A DNA stretch of 64,000 nucleotides from Cyathus striatus (taxonomy: Eukaryota; Basidiomycota; Agaricomycetes; Agaricales; Nidulariaceae): the NCBI GenBank assembly GCA_025738555.1, contig JAOVFP010000005.1, positions 2,604,001 to 2,668,000 of the forward strand, in the 5' to 3' direction. Position 1 is the stretch's first letter, and each line of letters opens with the position of its first letter. The position numbers and the translations under genes are program-made. The notes below the pieces were generated by a model, which made no database searches, was not told the origin of the DNA, and was given only the letters and a program-made list of their open reading frames with translations. Below are positions 1 through 12,778 of the stretch, one piece after another.

Positions 1-2048
1 AGCCCTGAAAAATGTGCAAACTTTGCGTTACGGCTTCCAAATATCGATGGAGGTAAGTTTATTGCAGCTTATATGATCCATGAGGCACATGCAGTTACCC
101 AACTTACCCTTTCACTGTTTCAGTTCTGGATTCTTATGAACTGTCGCTATGTAGGTGAAATATCTATTGGTGAGAGCGAGCTCTAGATGATGTCTGGCTA
201 CACAATACACTGACTACAAGGCCTATAGGGAGCTGGGCAAATTTACGGTCATGACACGCATGTATGCGATTTTAAGATATTCATGGAAAGATCTATGTAG
301 GGATTTCAGGTGAGCGCTGTAATTTCTAAATGTGCCTCTTCTCAATCACTCAAAATATGAGCAGTTGTTGCGTTATTGGAGTACCTCTGGATGCCTGCTG
401 AGTTGTTATCAGGTTCTCTGGATACCCTTATCACTACCGCGTTGTATCCCCCATTTTATTCCTTTTCTCCCCATGCTTTTTAAACACGCTCTGATGTGAC
501 TAACATAGAAATTCAGTCCATACTACATCTTGAAATCGACATCATGGTTGACTACAGCCTACAAGGGACTTCAAGTACTCCTGGAACCATGTATTTATGT
601 CGATATCTTCAAAGGTCAGGGTCTCTGTTCTCTGATGATCCCAGTGTTCCTAAATAGGAGTGCATTCAGAATTATCTCCTGCTTCGACGTGCGGTGCTTG
701 TAGTGGTACGTGAAGACTTACTTTATGAAGTCGTGCTTGAAGAAATGCTTTCTGCAGAACTTCTTTCCAATTGTTGTGGCTAATCATTGCTTTGAGATCT
801 TCATTATCTTTTGATTTCGGAGGCCAGCAGTTCAGCCGAAGGATCTCAAACTTTATTTGCTACAAAATGTTGTGTTACAAACGAATGATAATAACTGATT
901 AAAATTGACTAACATTCTCAATGCTTTTTGATTTTTTTGATAGATAAAGTTGCTGCTATTCATATTATGAGCATTTTTATCAAACAAACACAGCAAATTC
1001 TTACATCAACTCCCCCATCTCCGTTCCCATCTCTGTTTCCATCTCCCTGAAGATCGATTGGATATATTTGACTCCAGCCTGAATACGTTTGCATCCAGAA
1101 TACGTCTTCTTCACCTGCTCTCTTAGCAATATTGTACACAATCGCAAGCTTTTCCAAGAGCTGTGTTTGCTGTTCATCGACTGGATCCATGGTCATCAAA
1201 CGTATCCCCTACAAAAAAGAGTAGTCAAGTTTCACTTCTATATTATGAGTTATTTTCTATGTACCTTGGCAGACATAATCTGACGAAGCGGAGGATTTCA
1301 GATATTAATAGCTGAGAAATCTTAGGACTGCGTACCTTAACAATGATGCTCAAGGATTCAAAATAAAATATGAGTTGCAGCTTGCAAGTCGGCTCGCTTG
1401 ACCCCCAAATCTTCAATGCTTCACACTGCGTGCCACCTCATATACAGATGAGCATACAAAATCTTATTCGACTCTGCACCTAAAAGCAGTGAGTTTATTA
1501 AGATGTCTGGCTGAGATCCATTTTTCTAACTTTGTGGCTGCTCTTAAAACGAAGCCTGAACAGATGCTTTTTCTTCCATATCTCAACGTGAATATACAAA
1601 TTGTAATATCCGGCCATCTCTCATCCTTGTTTTACAAAGCAAAACAAATCTTAGTTTCTACTGGTAAATTCTCGGTTATGTTGTCGAAGCAAAGAATCAG
1701 GGTTGCTACCTAAACTCTGATGTTTTGAAACATCTGAGGATTTCAACTTTAAGTTCTGGATGCTCTGCTTAGTTTTTGGTGATACTTTTAGTAACTCTTA
1801 TAACAGATTTGACCAGCTCCGCTGCGCACACCAAACAGGGCGGTACCCATTGCTGTGCCCTTCGCATATTACCTACAATGTTGAGAAGCGAGTTTTTTTC
1901 TTGGATGTCTGAGGTATCCTTTTTTTTTTCTGTCGCTTCTTGTCGCTTCTCATTTCTCTACCCAATCTATTTCTATCTCTCTACTTGCGCCTTTATCATA
2001 TCGTTACATCTCTCTCCTGTACTGTTGACTCGCGTTTATTACATCCTA
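1..2048. other. No secure gene; AT-rich flank of the first coding region
   Basis: Scattered short open frames only. The minus-strand frame 1199-960 (79 codons, beginning MMTMDPVDEQQTQLLEK) has coding-like composition and may be an exon of an undetected gene, but it has no recognisable domain. A run of thymines lies at 1919-1930, just upstream of the first supported coding region. Confidence 0.4.
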
Positions 2049-5000
2049 TGGCAGATGCTCCCTTCACACCACTTAGACCACCTGGTTCTCTCTACAACCT
2101 ATGGAATAAAATTCCACTCACACCAAAAGCTCCTCCTGAAGCCCAGGAAGCTGCCAGTCGGCGACTTGATTATGGTGCAGTTAAGGCAGTCCACAATTCA
2201 AAAAATAATATAGAGCAATTTCTAGGACCAGGTGTTACGGAAAAGGAGTTGGAGAGCGCCTGCATGGAGTCTTTGCATCAGCTAACTCCTCCAAGTGAAA
2301 TTTTGCCACATTTACATGACTCCTCAGCATCTCCCTTTACTTTGAACCAATCACAGCCTGCCATCATACCTTCCTTTCGTCATTTGGATGTTTTTGATGC
2401 TACTCTAGGTCCAAATGACAATCTGATGCCCACTTGAGGCCCTCAAAGCCAACAAATGAAATTCACTATACCTTTTGCATACACTGGCAATGGCATGCTC
2501 TCTCCCAATTTTCTGGTAGGCGAGTCAACGAAAAATGGGCCAGAGGATATTACGACTTGCATTGCAAATGCACTAACACCAAGAGCTCCTGGACCTTCTC
2601 CAAAGTGGGGTCGCCACACTAGTGAAACGATTGAACGCATTAACCGCCTTTATTCAGAAATGGAAGATCTTGTTTCTGTGGCAGTTGAGGAGCTAGGAAT
2701 TCCCCGACAGCAAATCCTTTCATACGGGCCAAATGTGCTCTCACGTCGCAGTGATGGAAACGCCTGGAACGCATATCAGTTTGTGTTTAACACGAACTCG
2801 CAGTTCAGCAAGAGTGAGCAGGAGCGAGTTGGCAACAATAGTGCCAAAGGTATGTTTATTTCAATGTCTTATTAGCAGTTCCACATCTCTTATTCGGTTA
2901 TTCATTAGCTTCTGACTGTTGGATATCATTCAAGGAGGCATATCCAGATTATAAAAAGATTATAGAGATGCTTGTTCAACTTACGAAGCTCGATCAGTAT
3001 GGGAACACCACTCTGCACCAGTGAGAAAAAAAGTTCCTTGAATACCAAAGCCAGTTGCGGCAGACCGTAAGTGCTGCTTCATTTACCTTTATATGCATGT
3101 GTCTTATTAACCGTTAATATAGATGGCAAAGGGTGCATATAATGGATTTGAAAGTATCCATTGTATTGTTGGATCCGATGTCCTTGACGATGGACATCTT
3201 TTTTGTATGATTAGCAGCACAGCTGCCGAAGGAGTGCGTATTTTCTCAAGCTAGCTATGTTTGCTAATAATTCTAATAATCAACGGTTTAGTTTTTTCAA
3301 AATAGAATGCATATACAGGATAATGAACTGCTTGCTTTGCTGAAAACACACGTATGGTATGCCCCCTCTAATTTACATTTTTCCACCACAAGAAATGGCT
3401 GACTCTGCGACAGTGAATTCATGGCGAAAGACTTCCAGAAAGAATACGCTGCACGAAGACCGGAATTAATTTCGGCACCATCACCCAGTATTGACAAGCT
3501 CAAGCTCCCTGATATTCTGGCAGATCATGGTGACGAAAGATCTGACAGCGAGTCTGGGCCACTAGTGGCTGCTGATTCGAAGAATAAATCTATCATCAAA
3601 GAGCATATGCTCAAAGTACTTGGTAAGTATTTTTACCCTATACTATTAGCATCACTCATGATCATAATTTCCTGATAGAAATGGCTGGTGTCAAGATTGG
3701 TGTTCAGCTGTGATGGCAGCGGCTGCAGTCTACATTAGTTGCTCATGACTTGCGCTGCTTAAATTGGCCATATAAAGTTCCTTTACCTGGCGAAAAGAGA
3801 ACTGCCAACTCTAGATCGCGTGGTATAAAAGACATGTCAGGAAGTGAAGCTTCACTCTTTTGCGCACGCATTAAAGCAGGCAATGGCCTGAGGCTTGTGA
3901 AATCAAACAGTGAGTACGGCATGATGCCGTGCCTTACGCTGTGTTTCTAACATATTTCTGTTTTAAGAAAAAGATGAGCCGATTATACTGAGCGATGTCA
4001 ACCCTCTTACTGGAAAGATTCGCTGCTTTTATGAAACGGGTGACGTACAAGAGGTTCTAGCTGTAGAACTAAACCCATCATTCCCCCGACTTGAAAAATC
4101 AGTAAAATCTGGACAGCATCCCACTGTGAAATCCAACGTCAACTCGCAAACTCAAATCCAGGCCGCCGGGGGGAGAGCCGAGAATGTCAATGAAGCTCTG
4201 GATAAAAACAAATCAGATTCCAAAGGCAAAAGTGTCGACAGGTCATCACCCGAAGTTTCAAGGCATAGCTCAACCTCTGATGTGCCAGCATCTTCTCGTG
4301 CTCTGTCGATGTTGCAGCTCACTGGTGCCACCATCGCTCCCTTTCATCCCAAACGCTCAGATGGTCTTGACCATCAGGGCTTCACCGGTAATGCAGGAGC
4401 CAAGCATAGCTCAACCTCTGATGTGCCAACATCTTCTCATGCTCTGTCAATGTTGCAGCTCACTGGTGCCGCCGTCCCTCCCTTTCATCCCAAACGCCCA
4501 GATGGTCTTGACCATCAGGGCTTCACCGGTAATGCAGGAGCCAAGCATAGCTCAACCTCTGATGTGCCGACATCTTCACGTGCTCCATCAATGCTGCAGC
4601 TCACTGGTGCCACTGTCCCTCCCCTTCATCCCAAATGCTCAGATGGTCTTGACCATCAGGGCTTTACCGGTAATGCAGGGGCTTTATCGGTCACTCCCTT
4701 TCATCCCAAAAGCTCAGATGGTCAAGACCATCAGGGCTTCACCGGTAATACAGGAGCCCTATCACAGCATGATGAGAAAGAATTCAGCCTATCAAAGCGC
4801 CCTTCTGCAACACGGGAGCCTACAGAAAAGCCATTTGCTGTAAAACGTCCAAGGGTGCATGATAATGTTTCTGATAGCAACCAGACAGCTGTGTCAGCGT
4901 CAAAGGATAAACCGGCATATTCTTTAGAAGATTTAGCCCCCAATCACCCTCACGTGCCACAATTGGTTCAGCAGCCGACATCTTCTCAAGTGTCTTCATC

Positions 5001-5702
5001 TGAGGTCGAGAGAGCACCATATAGGGAGTCTTCTTCAACCCATATGAGCCTTCAGCAGAGATCAATTCATCCTTCATTGAATTGCGTCGCAGAATCCAGA
5101 TCTCCGCCATCTCAACCGTTGCCTCTGGATGCTGGAGGTGCTCTTTTGGAAGGCACTTCCCAGGATGCCATTGCCTCTCCTACGTTTTCATCATTGGGAT
5201 CAGATGCTATGCAACCCCAACCAAAGCTACCTTCCATCTCTCTACCTTCTGCTCCTCTGAATGCACCTCCTCTGAACACACAGCCTGCTAGTGCGCCGGT
5301 TGAGAATGCAGTAGGGGTGAAGGTTGAAGGACCTAGCTACAGCACTCCATTAATGTGGGGCATTCCATCTACTGGATATGGGCCGCTCCTTATCAGGGCG
5401 GTGGTTATCCGCCTCATTATCTCCCCGCCCCACCCCCCACTCCAGGGTCATTTTCTGGATACGGTTATGCAGTACCTGGACCAGGCTACTCATCGGCTAG
5501 CTATAATAGCCATGGGCCAGGGCTGAATTCAAATATGATTTACCCTCCGCATCCATTCTATTCTCATGGTCCAGGTTCAGGTCCGGCAGCATGGCAAGGG
5601 TTCCATAATCATTGGAATCAAAATATGGCTGAGAGCAACAATCATTCTAAGTGTGATGAAGCCGGTAAGCCCAGGCTCATTGGCAGGGAAGATGTTGCAT
5701 AG
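2049..5702 (+). pseudogene. Decayed multi-exon gene of an unnamed fungal family, with 47-residue tandem repeats
   Basis: Function not recognised. Six exons join in frame with GT-AG introns: 2049-2849, 2909-3066, 3123-3233, 3292-3622, 3679-3909 and 3968-5702. The middle carries a motif (NAWNAYQFVF, then CWISFKEAYPDYKKI) that I recall, without being able to check, from multicopy mushroom-genome proteins. The C-terminal half is low complexity: 47-residue repeats (SSTSDVP...LQLTGA...FHPK...DHQGFTGNAG), then a Gly/Pro/Tyr-rich tail. In-frame TGA codons interrupt at 2435, 3022, 3400 and 3711. A one-base frameshift near 5385 separates the upstream frame from the tail (PYQGGGYPPHYLP...). The start at 2049 (MADAPFTPLRPPG) is the first ATG giving this frame. 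It converges on the JmjC-like gene, leaving under 300 bp between them. Four stops plus a frameshift make it a pseudogene unless TGA is read through. Confidence 0.7.
4264..4760 (+). repeat. 141-bp in-frame tandem repeats
   Basis: Units begin at about 4264, 4405 and 4546 (141 bp, exactly 47 codons), followed by a shortened fourth unit ending near 4760. Each encodes the SSTSDVP / LQLTGA / FHPK / DHQGFTGN pattern. The phase-preserving period and mostly conservative differences suggest expansion while the frame was under selection. Confidence 0.9.
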
Positions 5703-5990
5703 ATAGATGGCATACAAATGCTCATCTAGACACTTACTATCCTGTAAAATTTCTTGTTCAGTTGGAAACCTTCAAACAATTCTTGTAATAAAGTATTTTG
5801 GCCTGCTGCTAGTTATGTCACAGAGTTGGAAGGCCTCTTAATAGCGGTAATAGTTTTGATGACTTTGACCCAACAGGTGGAAGTGATAATATTATTTCAG
5901 TAGATCTCACAGATGATATGGAACGCTCAGCCTTTTTCTCTTTCTACTAATTGACAGTGTATCTTTACTTTATCTACCTATTACAGATCA

Positions 5991-8900
5991 TCAACTTTGT
6001 CTGGAGCACTTTGCAGAATCTGAATAAAGAATAATTTAATTTCCACTAGTAAGATTCAAAGTTTTCTTACCTTTCTGTGAAGCAATTTCGTTAGGAGAGG
6101 GTCGCTTGGATGGCTTTGCAGTATATACTGATATATAGAGCAAATCACCAGCTCTCCTCCCATGTCTATAAAGATCTAAGGGCTCTTCTCCAAGTTCTTT
6201 AGTAGAATCTTAAAGAAATAAAAAATATTAATATAGACCAAAAGGAATTGAAAAAGAAGGCACCTTGCTTAGATCCCATATTTGGGTCATTCATGCATAC
6301 CTCAAATTTTGGCACACTCCACACCAAATTTTGTGCTACTATCCCTTTTCTTTCCAGATGGTCTACTTCAGCTTGGAGCTCAGGCCAGCGCTCTGATGTC
6401 CATTCCAGCTGGCGCTCAAAGAGAGCTGTAAAGGCATTCCCAATAGCACCGACAGACTCTCTTAGACCTAAAGAGCCAAGGTTGTAGAAGTTAAGGGAGT
6501 GGATTAGCCAGGCAAGCATTGGTATAAAAAGTGCGTCCCATGGGTCCTGAGCTTCAGTTTCACCCTCAAAGAGAATTGAAAATCTTTTACTAATTTTATG
6601 AAGTAGAATCTCCATTCTGCTTTGGCTACAGATGTTTTGCATCCGCATGTCATGGCTCATGAGGGATACGTCATGCCTCATTAGCGCTTCCTCTTCAGGC
6701 GATTCATTTCCAGACCCTAACCCATTGTATACAAGCTTGTCAATCAGAACTTGATCGTTTGTAGGCAGGTAGCTTGTAGGGCAAAGAGCATTCTGCAGCT
6801 CTATATAGCATGCAAAGAACATAAGGTCTTTGAGTCCAGACTCTGTCCTAATATTCAGAAGGTGGCCTTTGTCTTTAAGGCAAATGAATTATCATTTCAG
6901 CAGCTGAGCTAAGAGTTCTCACCTTGGGCTTGTATATTGCCGCTCCCTAAAGTTTTGTACAGAAAACAAGCTATTAGGTTCATGCGAGATTGAAAGGAAG
7001 GGCTATCTGCATTGGTAATAACATATCCAGCAAAAAAGCTGTGAATGGATCCGCACACCACTCTTGAAATGCAGGATATGGGTATATAATGGCCACCATG
7101 ACAAATGGCATCCTCAAATGTGTATACAGCATGTGGAGTGCAGGGCCTCATAAGGCTAAGCAAAACTGAGTATTATGAGTAAATTGCATTTTTTAAGAAA
7201 CTTACAGAGTGTCGCCTGGTTTCAAAAGTACCATCTCAATTTTCCATTTGGAATGATCAAGACGTCTAACTCCAAAGTTTGGATCAGTCCAAACCGTAGT
7301 GGATGAGAGAAGATCAGGATCATGGGGCTCTGCAACTACCCACAGCTTCAGCCCAGCAGCTACACGTACCATAGTTCCATCTCCTCAGCTATCTATATGC
7401 CAAAAATGGCTTGCTCCTTCAGTGGCTGCAAGACCAAACCGAATATCTGCAGTAGGCAGGTTGGGAGTGCAGTAAAGCTCCCATTTGGTTCTAGTTGCTG
7501 CGTGAACATCACTAGCATATGAGCTTGGCTCTACTGCTGCATGGGGTGCAGAAAAAGAAAGGCCGTTCAGGCTTTTCTTTTTGCCTGGCGGAGCAGCTGA
7601 TGACTTTAATAGGTCCATAAGGGACCCAGTCCTAACACGAGATTGAAAATCCCCATCATCTTCAGAAACCTCAATTGACTGATCTGTACTTATTTTAGTG
7701 GACCATATAAGCCTATTGGGTTTGGGGCATACCTTGAATGTCAACAGGATCATTTAGGTCCCATCCTAAAGACTCTAGACCAGCTTCATTAAAATTTACT
7801 GCATTCTCTTTACTGCCCTCAACTATGATATTCTGAGCCTGCAGCATGGCCTGTACCTCCTGATTAGACATGTTATCAAAATCTTTCTGTAGAACATGAC
7901 GTAGCAGGGAGTTAGGAGGATCATCCACAAACAGCGGCCTATAGACGCCACTGCCTTTAACATCAGAATAAAATTTATTTGCTGACTCATATATGAGCAG
8001 CCAAGATTTGTGATCTTCTTCAGTCTAGGAGGATAGGGCAAGAATTGAATGATAGCTTGAAATATACGTAAGGTAAGAGGCTTACATGAGAAGACAGCTT
8101 ATAGGAATGAGAGGACCCGCTAGCATTCCATAGGACCAGCTCGTCATTCTGTAAGTCCGAGTACTTCTAAACCAATGGAAAAGCGATATAACTCCCAATC
8201 AAATTCCTGTAAAGATAGCTTACCTCAGTCATAAAATCCAAGGTCAAAGGTGGCTTTACTTCAGATGATTCGCGATCCTAGACGCATGTAATGAGGATGG
8301 GTTACAGGGTAAGAAAGAATGCGTAGAAGCAAGGTCTCACTTTCAAAGCCTCTAGCATAGCTGCAAGTTCATCTTCAATCTCCGGCGCTCAAGAGCATTC
8401 TTATCTAGAAGGTCAGAGTATTTGAGAAATTCGTCTGATTGAAACTCTAGGTGGCCTTGCCCCAGAGGCGCAGCTCTCTTTGACTTGGTAGGGTTGAGCC
8501 TGGGCTTTGGCTTTGATTTTTGTGGCTTGTAAGCCACAGTAGCTTTGGACGGCAGGGGTGCTCTTTTTTGAACTCTCTCTGATTGTCTTTGAGATGCTTT
8601 CCAGGCTGGTACCGTTGAATCCTCATCCTCACTGGCGCTGCCCTCATCTGCACCTTCACCCCCTTCATTTGTGCCCCAGCCAGCTGAAAAATGCTCAGCT
8701 GCTGCTGCTGGAAGAGTCCAGTTGGCGGGAGCTGGCAAGACTGGATATGCCGTAAATATGGACATAGAGGCACCATATTTAGTCACGTTTTCTAAAATAA
8801 CCTCAATGAGTGTGAAAAGGCATAAGAGAAATGCGCACTCCTAGAAAAATAAACCACATCTTCTAAAGGAATCTCAAAAAGTGTGAAAAGATGGATAAGA

Positions 8901-10185
8901 AAAATGCTCACTCCTAGAAAAATATCTTATCTGGCTTTCGTCCAGCGTATTAATTTGAATATAATCCTTCCACTTGGTGTGGAGGTCCAAAAATGCACCA
9001 AATGCAGTGCTTTTCCCTTCAACTATGCCAAAAATACCCAACCAGATATCATCTTCCAACATTTTAACCAAGGGTGGCCGCTGGTTCCCAATTAGCTTCA
9101 TATTCTGAGGTAAAACTATAGTTAATGCAATAGATAGTTATAGGGATATATGTACATACTAGAATCGTTTCTTCAAAGCAAAGCTGCTTTTTTGTAAGGT
9201 CCTTTGGGAAAATGGCAAGAAGGGGAGAAATAAGGGCGGTAAGCTGGAGCGCATGTCGTAATTCTTTAACATTGGACAGCAGAGAATCCACATTCTTTAA
9301 CCTAGTGGCATTGACATATAATTGGCCAATGTTCTCCATTGCCTGTATATCTTCCGTTAGTCCAAGGTCCCTAAAGTCTTTTGGGACTTCTAAATGCCCC
9401 TCCCCCTAAAATAAGGTCGCTAAGAAAGTAAATAAAAGCAGATTTTTAAATATACACGCCTTTATCATTGCTATAAGGCAAAACGATATGGTGGCCAAGT
9501 TTTTGACTATGGTAATAGCGTTCTTTCCACCTTTCATTGCAGCAATTTCATCCGCCAGCCTTACAGATATATCAGCCTCCTCTAAAGCGAGCCTGTTGCT
9601 GATGAGCTTGGAGATGCTATCCCCATCTGAAATAAATCCAAGCAGAAGATCTTGAAGGTTGGAGAGCCCCTCCAAATTCTATGCAAAAGATGGCTTAGTT
9701 GCAGGAGAATGAAGGAATTGGTGAATTACTCACAGCTTGCTCCCCCACCAAGACATTCTGATTCTTGTGGTGCAGTATGCCCTCCATTTCAATTGGAGCT
9801 TCTCCTTTCAGACTTATAAGGACATCTGCTGTCTTACATGCAGTAATGTAGGTGCAAAGGGGCTCCATCAGGGAGGGAGGCAACTTTCCAGTTTTACCTC
9901 TGAGCAGGGCAACCTTGGGCATATGTTCAGCACCTTCATCAAGAAGGATGTCAGAAGGCTTGTAAACGCCCAATGTGCCATGAGTGCAATTCCTGCATCA
10001 AAGCTATCAAGGCATCTAAGCAAAGGCTGCAAAGAATATGGATAAGCACGCTTATAAAATGAAAACTGAATAAAGGAAACCTGAAATATGCTGTCATCAG
10101 CAAGGCGCTCATATATAGGCTGCTTTTGTACAAGTGCTGATGTAGAAAATGGTATCAAGGTGCGCAAAGTAGAAGAATGTGCCAT
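5991..10185 (-). pseudogene. Decayed JmjC-like Fe(II)/2-oxoglutarate oxygenase gene
   Basis: Reading the minus strand, the first exon begins MAHSSTLRTLIPF at 10185. Many short exons follow: helical segments (9973-9064), an acidic and basic linker (8786-8352), then the catalytic-looking part. That part shows SHFWHIDS near 7400 (candidate HxD iron ligands), GLKLWVVAEPHD, and after an intron MRPCTPHAVYT near 7140 (candidate distal His). The order HxD, then Lys/Trp-rich strand, then PHAV resembles a JmjC-type cupin; I cannot confirm this by search. A C-terminal helical region (6822-6250) and two small exons end at a TGA at 5991. Damage: an in-frame TGA at 7385-7387 directly after the HxD motif, and a one-base loss near 9970 splitting ALMAHW from GVYKPSDILLDEGAE. 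Substrate unknown. It converges on the repeat-bearing gene, and both show the same decay, so they may have come from one large element. Confidence 0.65.
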
Positions 10186-10780
10186 ATGCAGCAGGAAATT
10201 GAAGGGTGAAGGCCTCAGGGAATGCTAAAAGGTGAGATCTAAGCATGCGCAAATTATGGTCTAATTTGTTCATTGGTTTTTTTCCCACAATGCCAGGCCC
10301 TTACTCTATTCAAAGATTAAAAGAATTAATAAGTAAAATAAGGCCAGCAAGCGGCAGGATGGCTCGCTCATGGATGATAAGAGAGATGAGGACAAGGGGA
10401 AGCAGTGAGATTGCATATGAATAGATCTATTCAGTCACCCTAGCTCTCTCACTCGGACCGCATTGAAGTAAATAACTCAAAGGGGCCGAAGCTCAAGCCA
10501 GAAAAGGTGAAGGCATACAAGTACTTGATAACAAAGTGATAATGCGAATGCAATAGGAGAGTAAAGTTGAAAGAAAGGTAAAGAAAGTGGGTGAGTGGAA
10601 GGGTGGGATAAAAAGCAAGGCTCAAAGTCTAGGGCTATCAAGCTATACATGAGATCGAGAAGAGAACACAGAGGAAAGGGAGCTTGAACTGAAGACTACT
10701 TAAGCAACTATTGAACAAGAATGTCCGCCCCCTGGAGGATAGAGAGTGTAATGGGAAGCTTTGGGGCCTGGGCATGTTCG
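10186..10780. other. Intergenic, no gene seen
   Basis: Purine-rich on the plus strand, with no frame of useful length and no recognisable motif. It separates the start of the JmjC-like gene from the recombinase fragment. Confidence 0.5.
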
Positions 10781-11062
10781 CCATAGTATCATTTGATACT
10801 GCGTAACAGCGTCGACGTGGGGGGAACAAACGCTGCTGGGGTAGGCTTTAATTGTTTTACGCTGTAATGCGCAGTCGCCAAGTGAGGCAGGGAGGAACTG
10901 CCTGGGCTGACTGTGGAGGGAAGGGCGTAAGCGGATGAAGGAGATAAAGGACTTTTGACCAGCAGAGTACGTTTTTCGAGTGTTGGGAGCGAGACCGTGC
11001 CAGAGATGGAATGCAACCCGAGGCGAGTACTGAGAGTATGCTTCAAGCCAGTAATCTGGGAC
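10781..11062 (-). pseudogene. Tyrosine-recombinase fragment (N-terminal core-binding domain)
   Basis: One minus-strand frame, different from the longest open frame here, reads VPDYWLEAYSQYSP, then LWHGLAPNTRKTYSAGQ, KSFISF, LPAS, KTIKAY and HVDA. The LAPNTRKTY-x-GQ pattern followed by a KTI..Y helix is characteristic of the N-terminal SAM-like domain of tyrosine recombinases found in basidiomycete genomes. The segment between LPAS and KTIKAY is shorter than I expect, and nothing resembling the catalytic Arg-His-Tyr domain follows before 10,600. I therefore call it a truncated relic. The longer overlapping frame (11283-10789) has no recognisable features and is probably a shadow, although that is a judgement. 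Confidence 0.65.
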
Positions 11063-11395
11063 TTCGGAGCGGAGGGCTTGGGTAAGAGGTAAGGAGCCAA
11101 GGCGAACATCTGTGAATAGTTAAAAAGAAAGATGTCGGTGATGTTGCCAGTGGGTGTATCCATTGCGTGAAATGCGCTCAGCGGAGATATAGCCTTGAGA
11201 GGATCTTGAACCACAGCGTAGACGCAAAAATATGCCCTGGCCAAGCACAGCGAGGATCTTAGAAACAGAACAAGAACTAACAACCGACGGTGGAGTTGAA
11301 GGGAGTTCCGGGGATGGTCACATCAACGACGTCCTAAATCTATGTAAGAATGCCAGCAAGCAACTATCGCAGCTTTAAACTTACAGCAGCGACAA

Positions 11396-12778
11396 TCATG
11401 TGGGAGGAAAGGAGAGCCGCAACGAACGCGAGCATTGAGCATTGCATTGAACGCGAACGTTGTACTTGAACACCGCCTGGCTCATCGTCCCATTCACATA
11501 CGAAGAAGGGGGAGACACAGCAAGTCTATCAAACCCCACTTCTACTACCTCCACATCCATATCCATATCCACGTCGTCAGATCCAAAATAGTTATTTGTA
11601 TAACCTCCAGATCCAACGACATGAGAATTTCGAGTCTGAGTCTGACTGTGACTGTGAGTATACGCGGGACCACTCTTCTGCTGCTGGTGCTGCGGAGGGG
11701 GGAAGGCAGGGGAGGTGGGAGGGGGGAAAGGAAACGGCAACCCTGGTCCTGATTCCTCCATATCCTCCCTGCCTTCAATCTTACATGTCTCTTTTTCAAG
11801 GTGATATCTGAGTCCGTTAGGGTTCAAATACATCTATCGTAGTATTAGTTTCTGTAGAGTAGAGAGAGGAGAGAATGGACCTTTGCACATCCTGCATTCT
11901 ACACCAAAAAGAAAGAGAAAGTAATGAACACACGATGCCCAATACTAAAGAAAAGAATATACAGGACATCGAAAAGCTCTCTCCCTCTTCCCTTTCCCAC
12001 TCTTCCCATTCCCATTCCCTATCTTCCCTCCCCCCTTCCCTTTCCCTCCTTGCAAACCAACCAACACCCGAGGCGTATCAAGCGCCGAAAGACCTTCCGC
12101 CCTCTTCACGCCATGACGCAAATTTGAATGGCGATGCGAATGATGGAACTTGAACAATTTAGATTTAGATTTGTTGGATTTTTCTTTGTGATGATGTTTA
12201 TGCTTCTTGATTGTATATGGAGGGGATGGGGATGGGTTCATCGATGCCTCCGTACCCGCACTGGGATCCACACTCCCCCACCGCCATCATACTCTCCTCC
12301 CCCTCCCCCTCACTCCCACTTGCACTCGAAACCGAAACCGGACTCCCCCTCACACTCCTTGTATAATACTCATACCCATAACAGAAAAACATAGGCGCGT
12401 CATTAGCCAGTTCCGGATATACAATGTCCAAGTCTACCGAAATAGCTGGATTGAAAAGTGTATATGCCAGTTGTTTTTCTTGTGCGGGGAAGAGTGGGTA
12501 GTTGAATGGCGTAGTTGGTGTGCCTGGTGTAGTCGGTGTAAGAGACGGAGAGGTAGGCAAAGTGGGCATCGTAGGCCCGGACGCCGAACACACCGACGAA
12601 GCACGGGAAGTACTCAACTCGGTGTCGTCGGACAAACCACTTTCATCGGCCTCTTCACGCTCCCTACGGAAGCCGAGCCATAAAGAGGCCGACTGCGAGA
12701 AATATGCTCTTCCTCGCAGTGATCTACGAACGCATGAAAGTCGGGTAGTTGGAGGTTACAGCATTCAAAATACGAGCA
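11396..12778 (-). CDS. C2H2/C2HC zinc-finger transcription-factor-like protein (SFP1-like)
   Basis: An exon beginning at 12778 reads CSYFECCNLQ...DFHAFVDHCEEEH, a CC...H...H finger like the first finger of fungal SFP1-type regulators. A Ser/Thr/Pro-rich region follows (SDDTELSTSRASS onward, 12635-12270), then a Lys/His-rich segment. A second finger is assembled across small introns: FRCP, NAGCAK, then MYLNPNGLRYHLEKETC (about 11980-11770; Cys-x4-Cys and His-x5-Cys). Spacing and the PNGLRYHLEK signature fit a nuclear DNA-binding regulator. A frame change between the first finger and SDDTELS implies an unplaced small intron or an indel. The C-terminus is glutamine/proline-rich then acidic. The first coding exon upstream of 12778 is not resolved. 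This is one of the few genes here without internal stops. Confidence 0.65.

Noticed and set aside
10789..11283. 164-codon minus-strand frame (FHAMDTPTGNITDIFLF...)
   Set aside because: The overlapping frame carries recognisable tyrosine-recombinase motifs while this one carries none, so I treat it as a shadow; some doubt remains.
11385..11447. Signal-peptide-like minus exon (MQCSMLAFVAALLSS) spliced to DVVDVTIPGTPFNST
   Set aside because: It looks like the start of a secreted protein, but no continuation was found and it overlaps the end of the zinc-finger frame.
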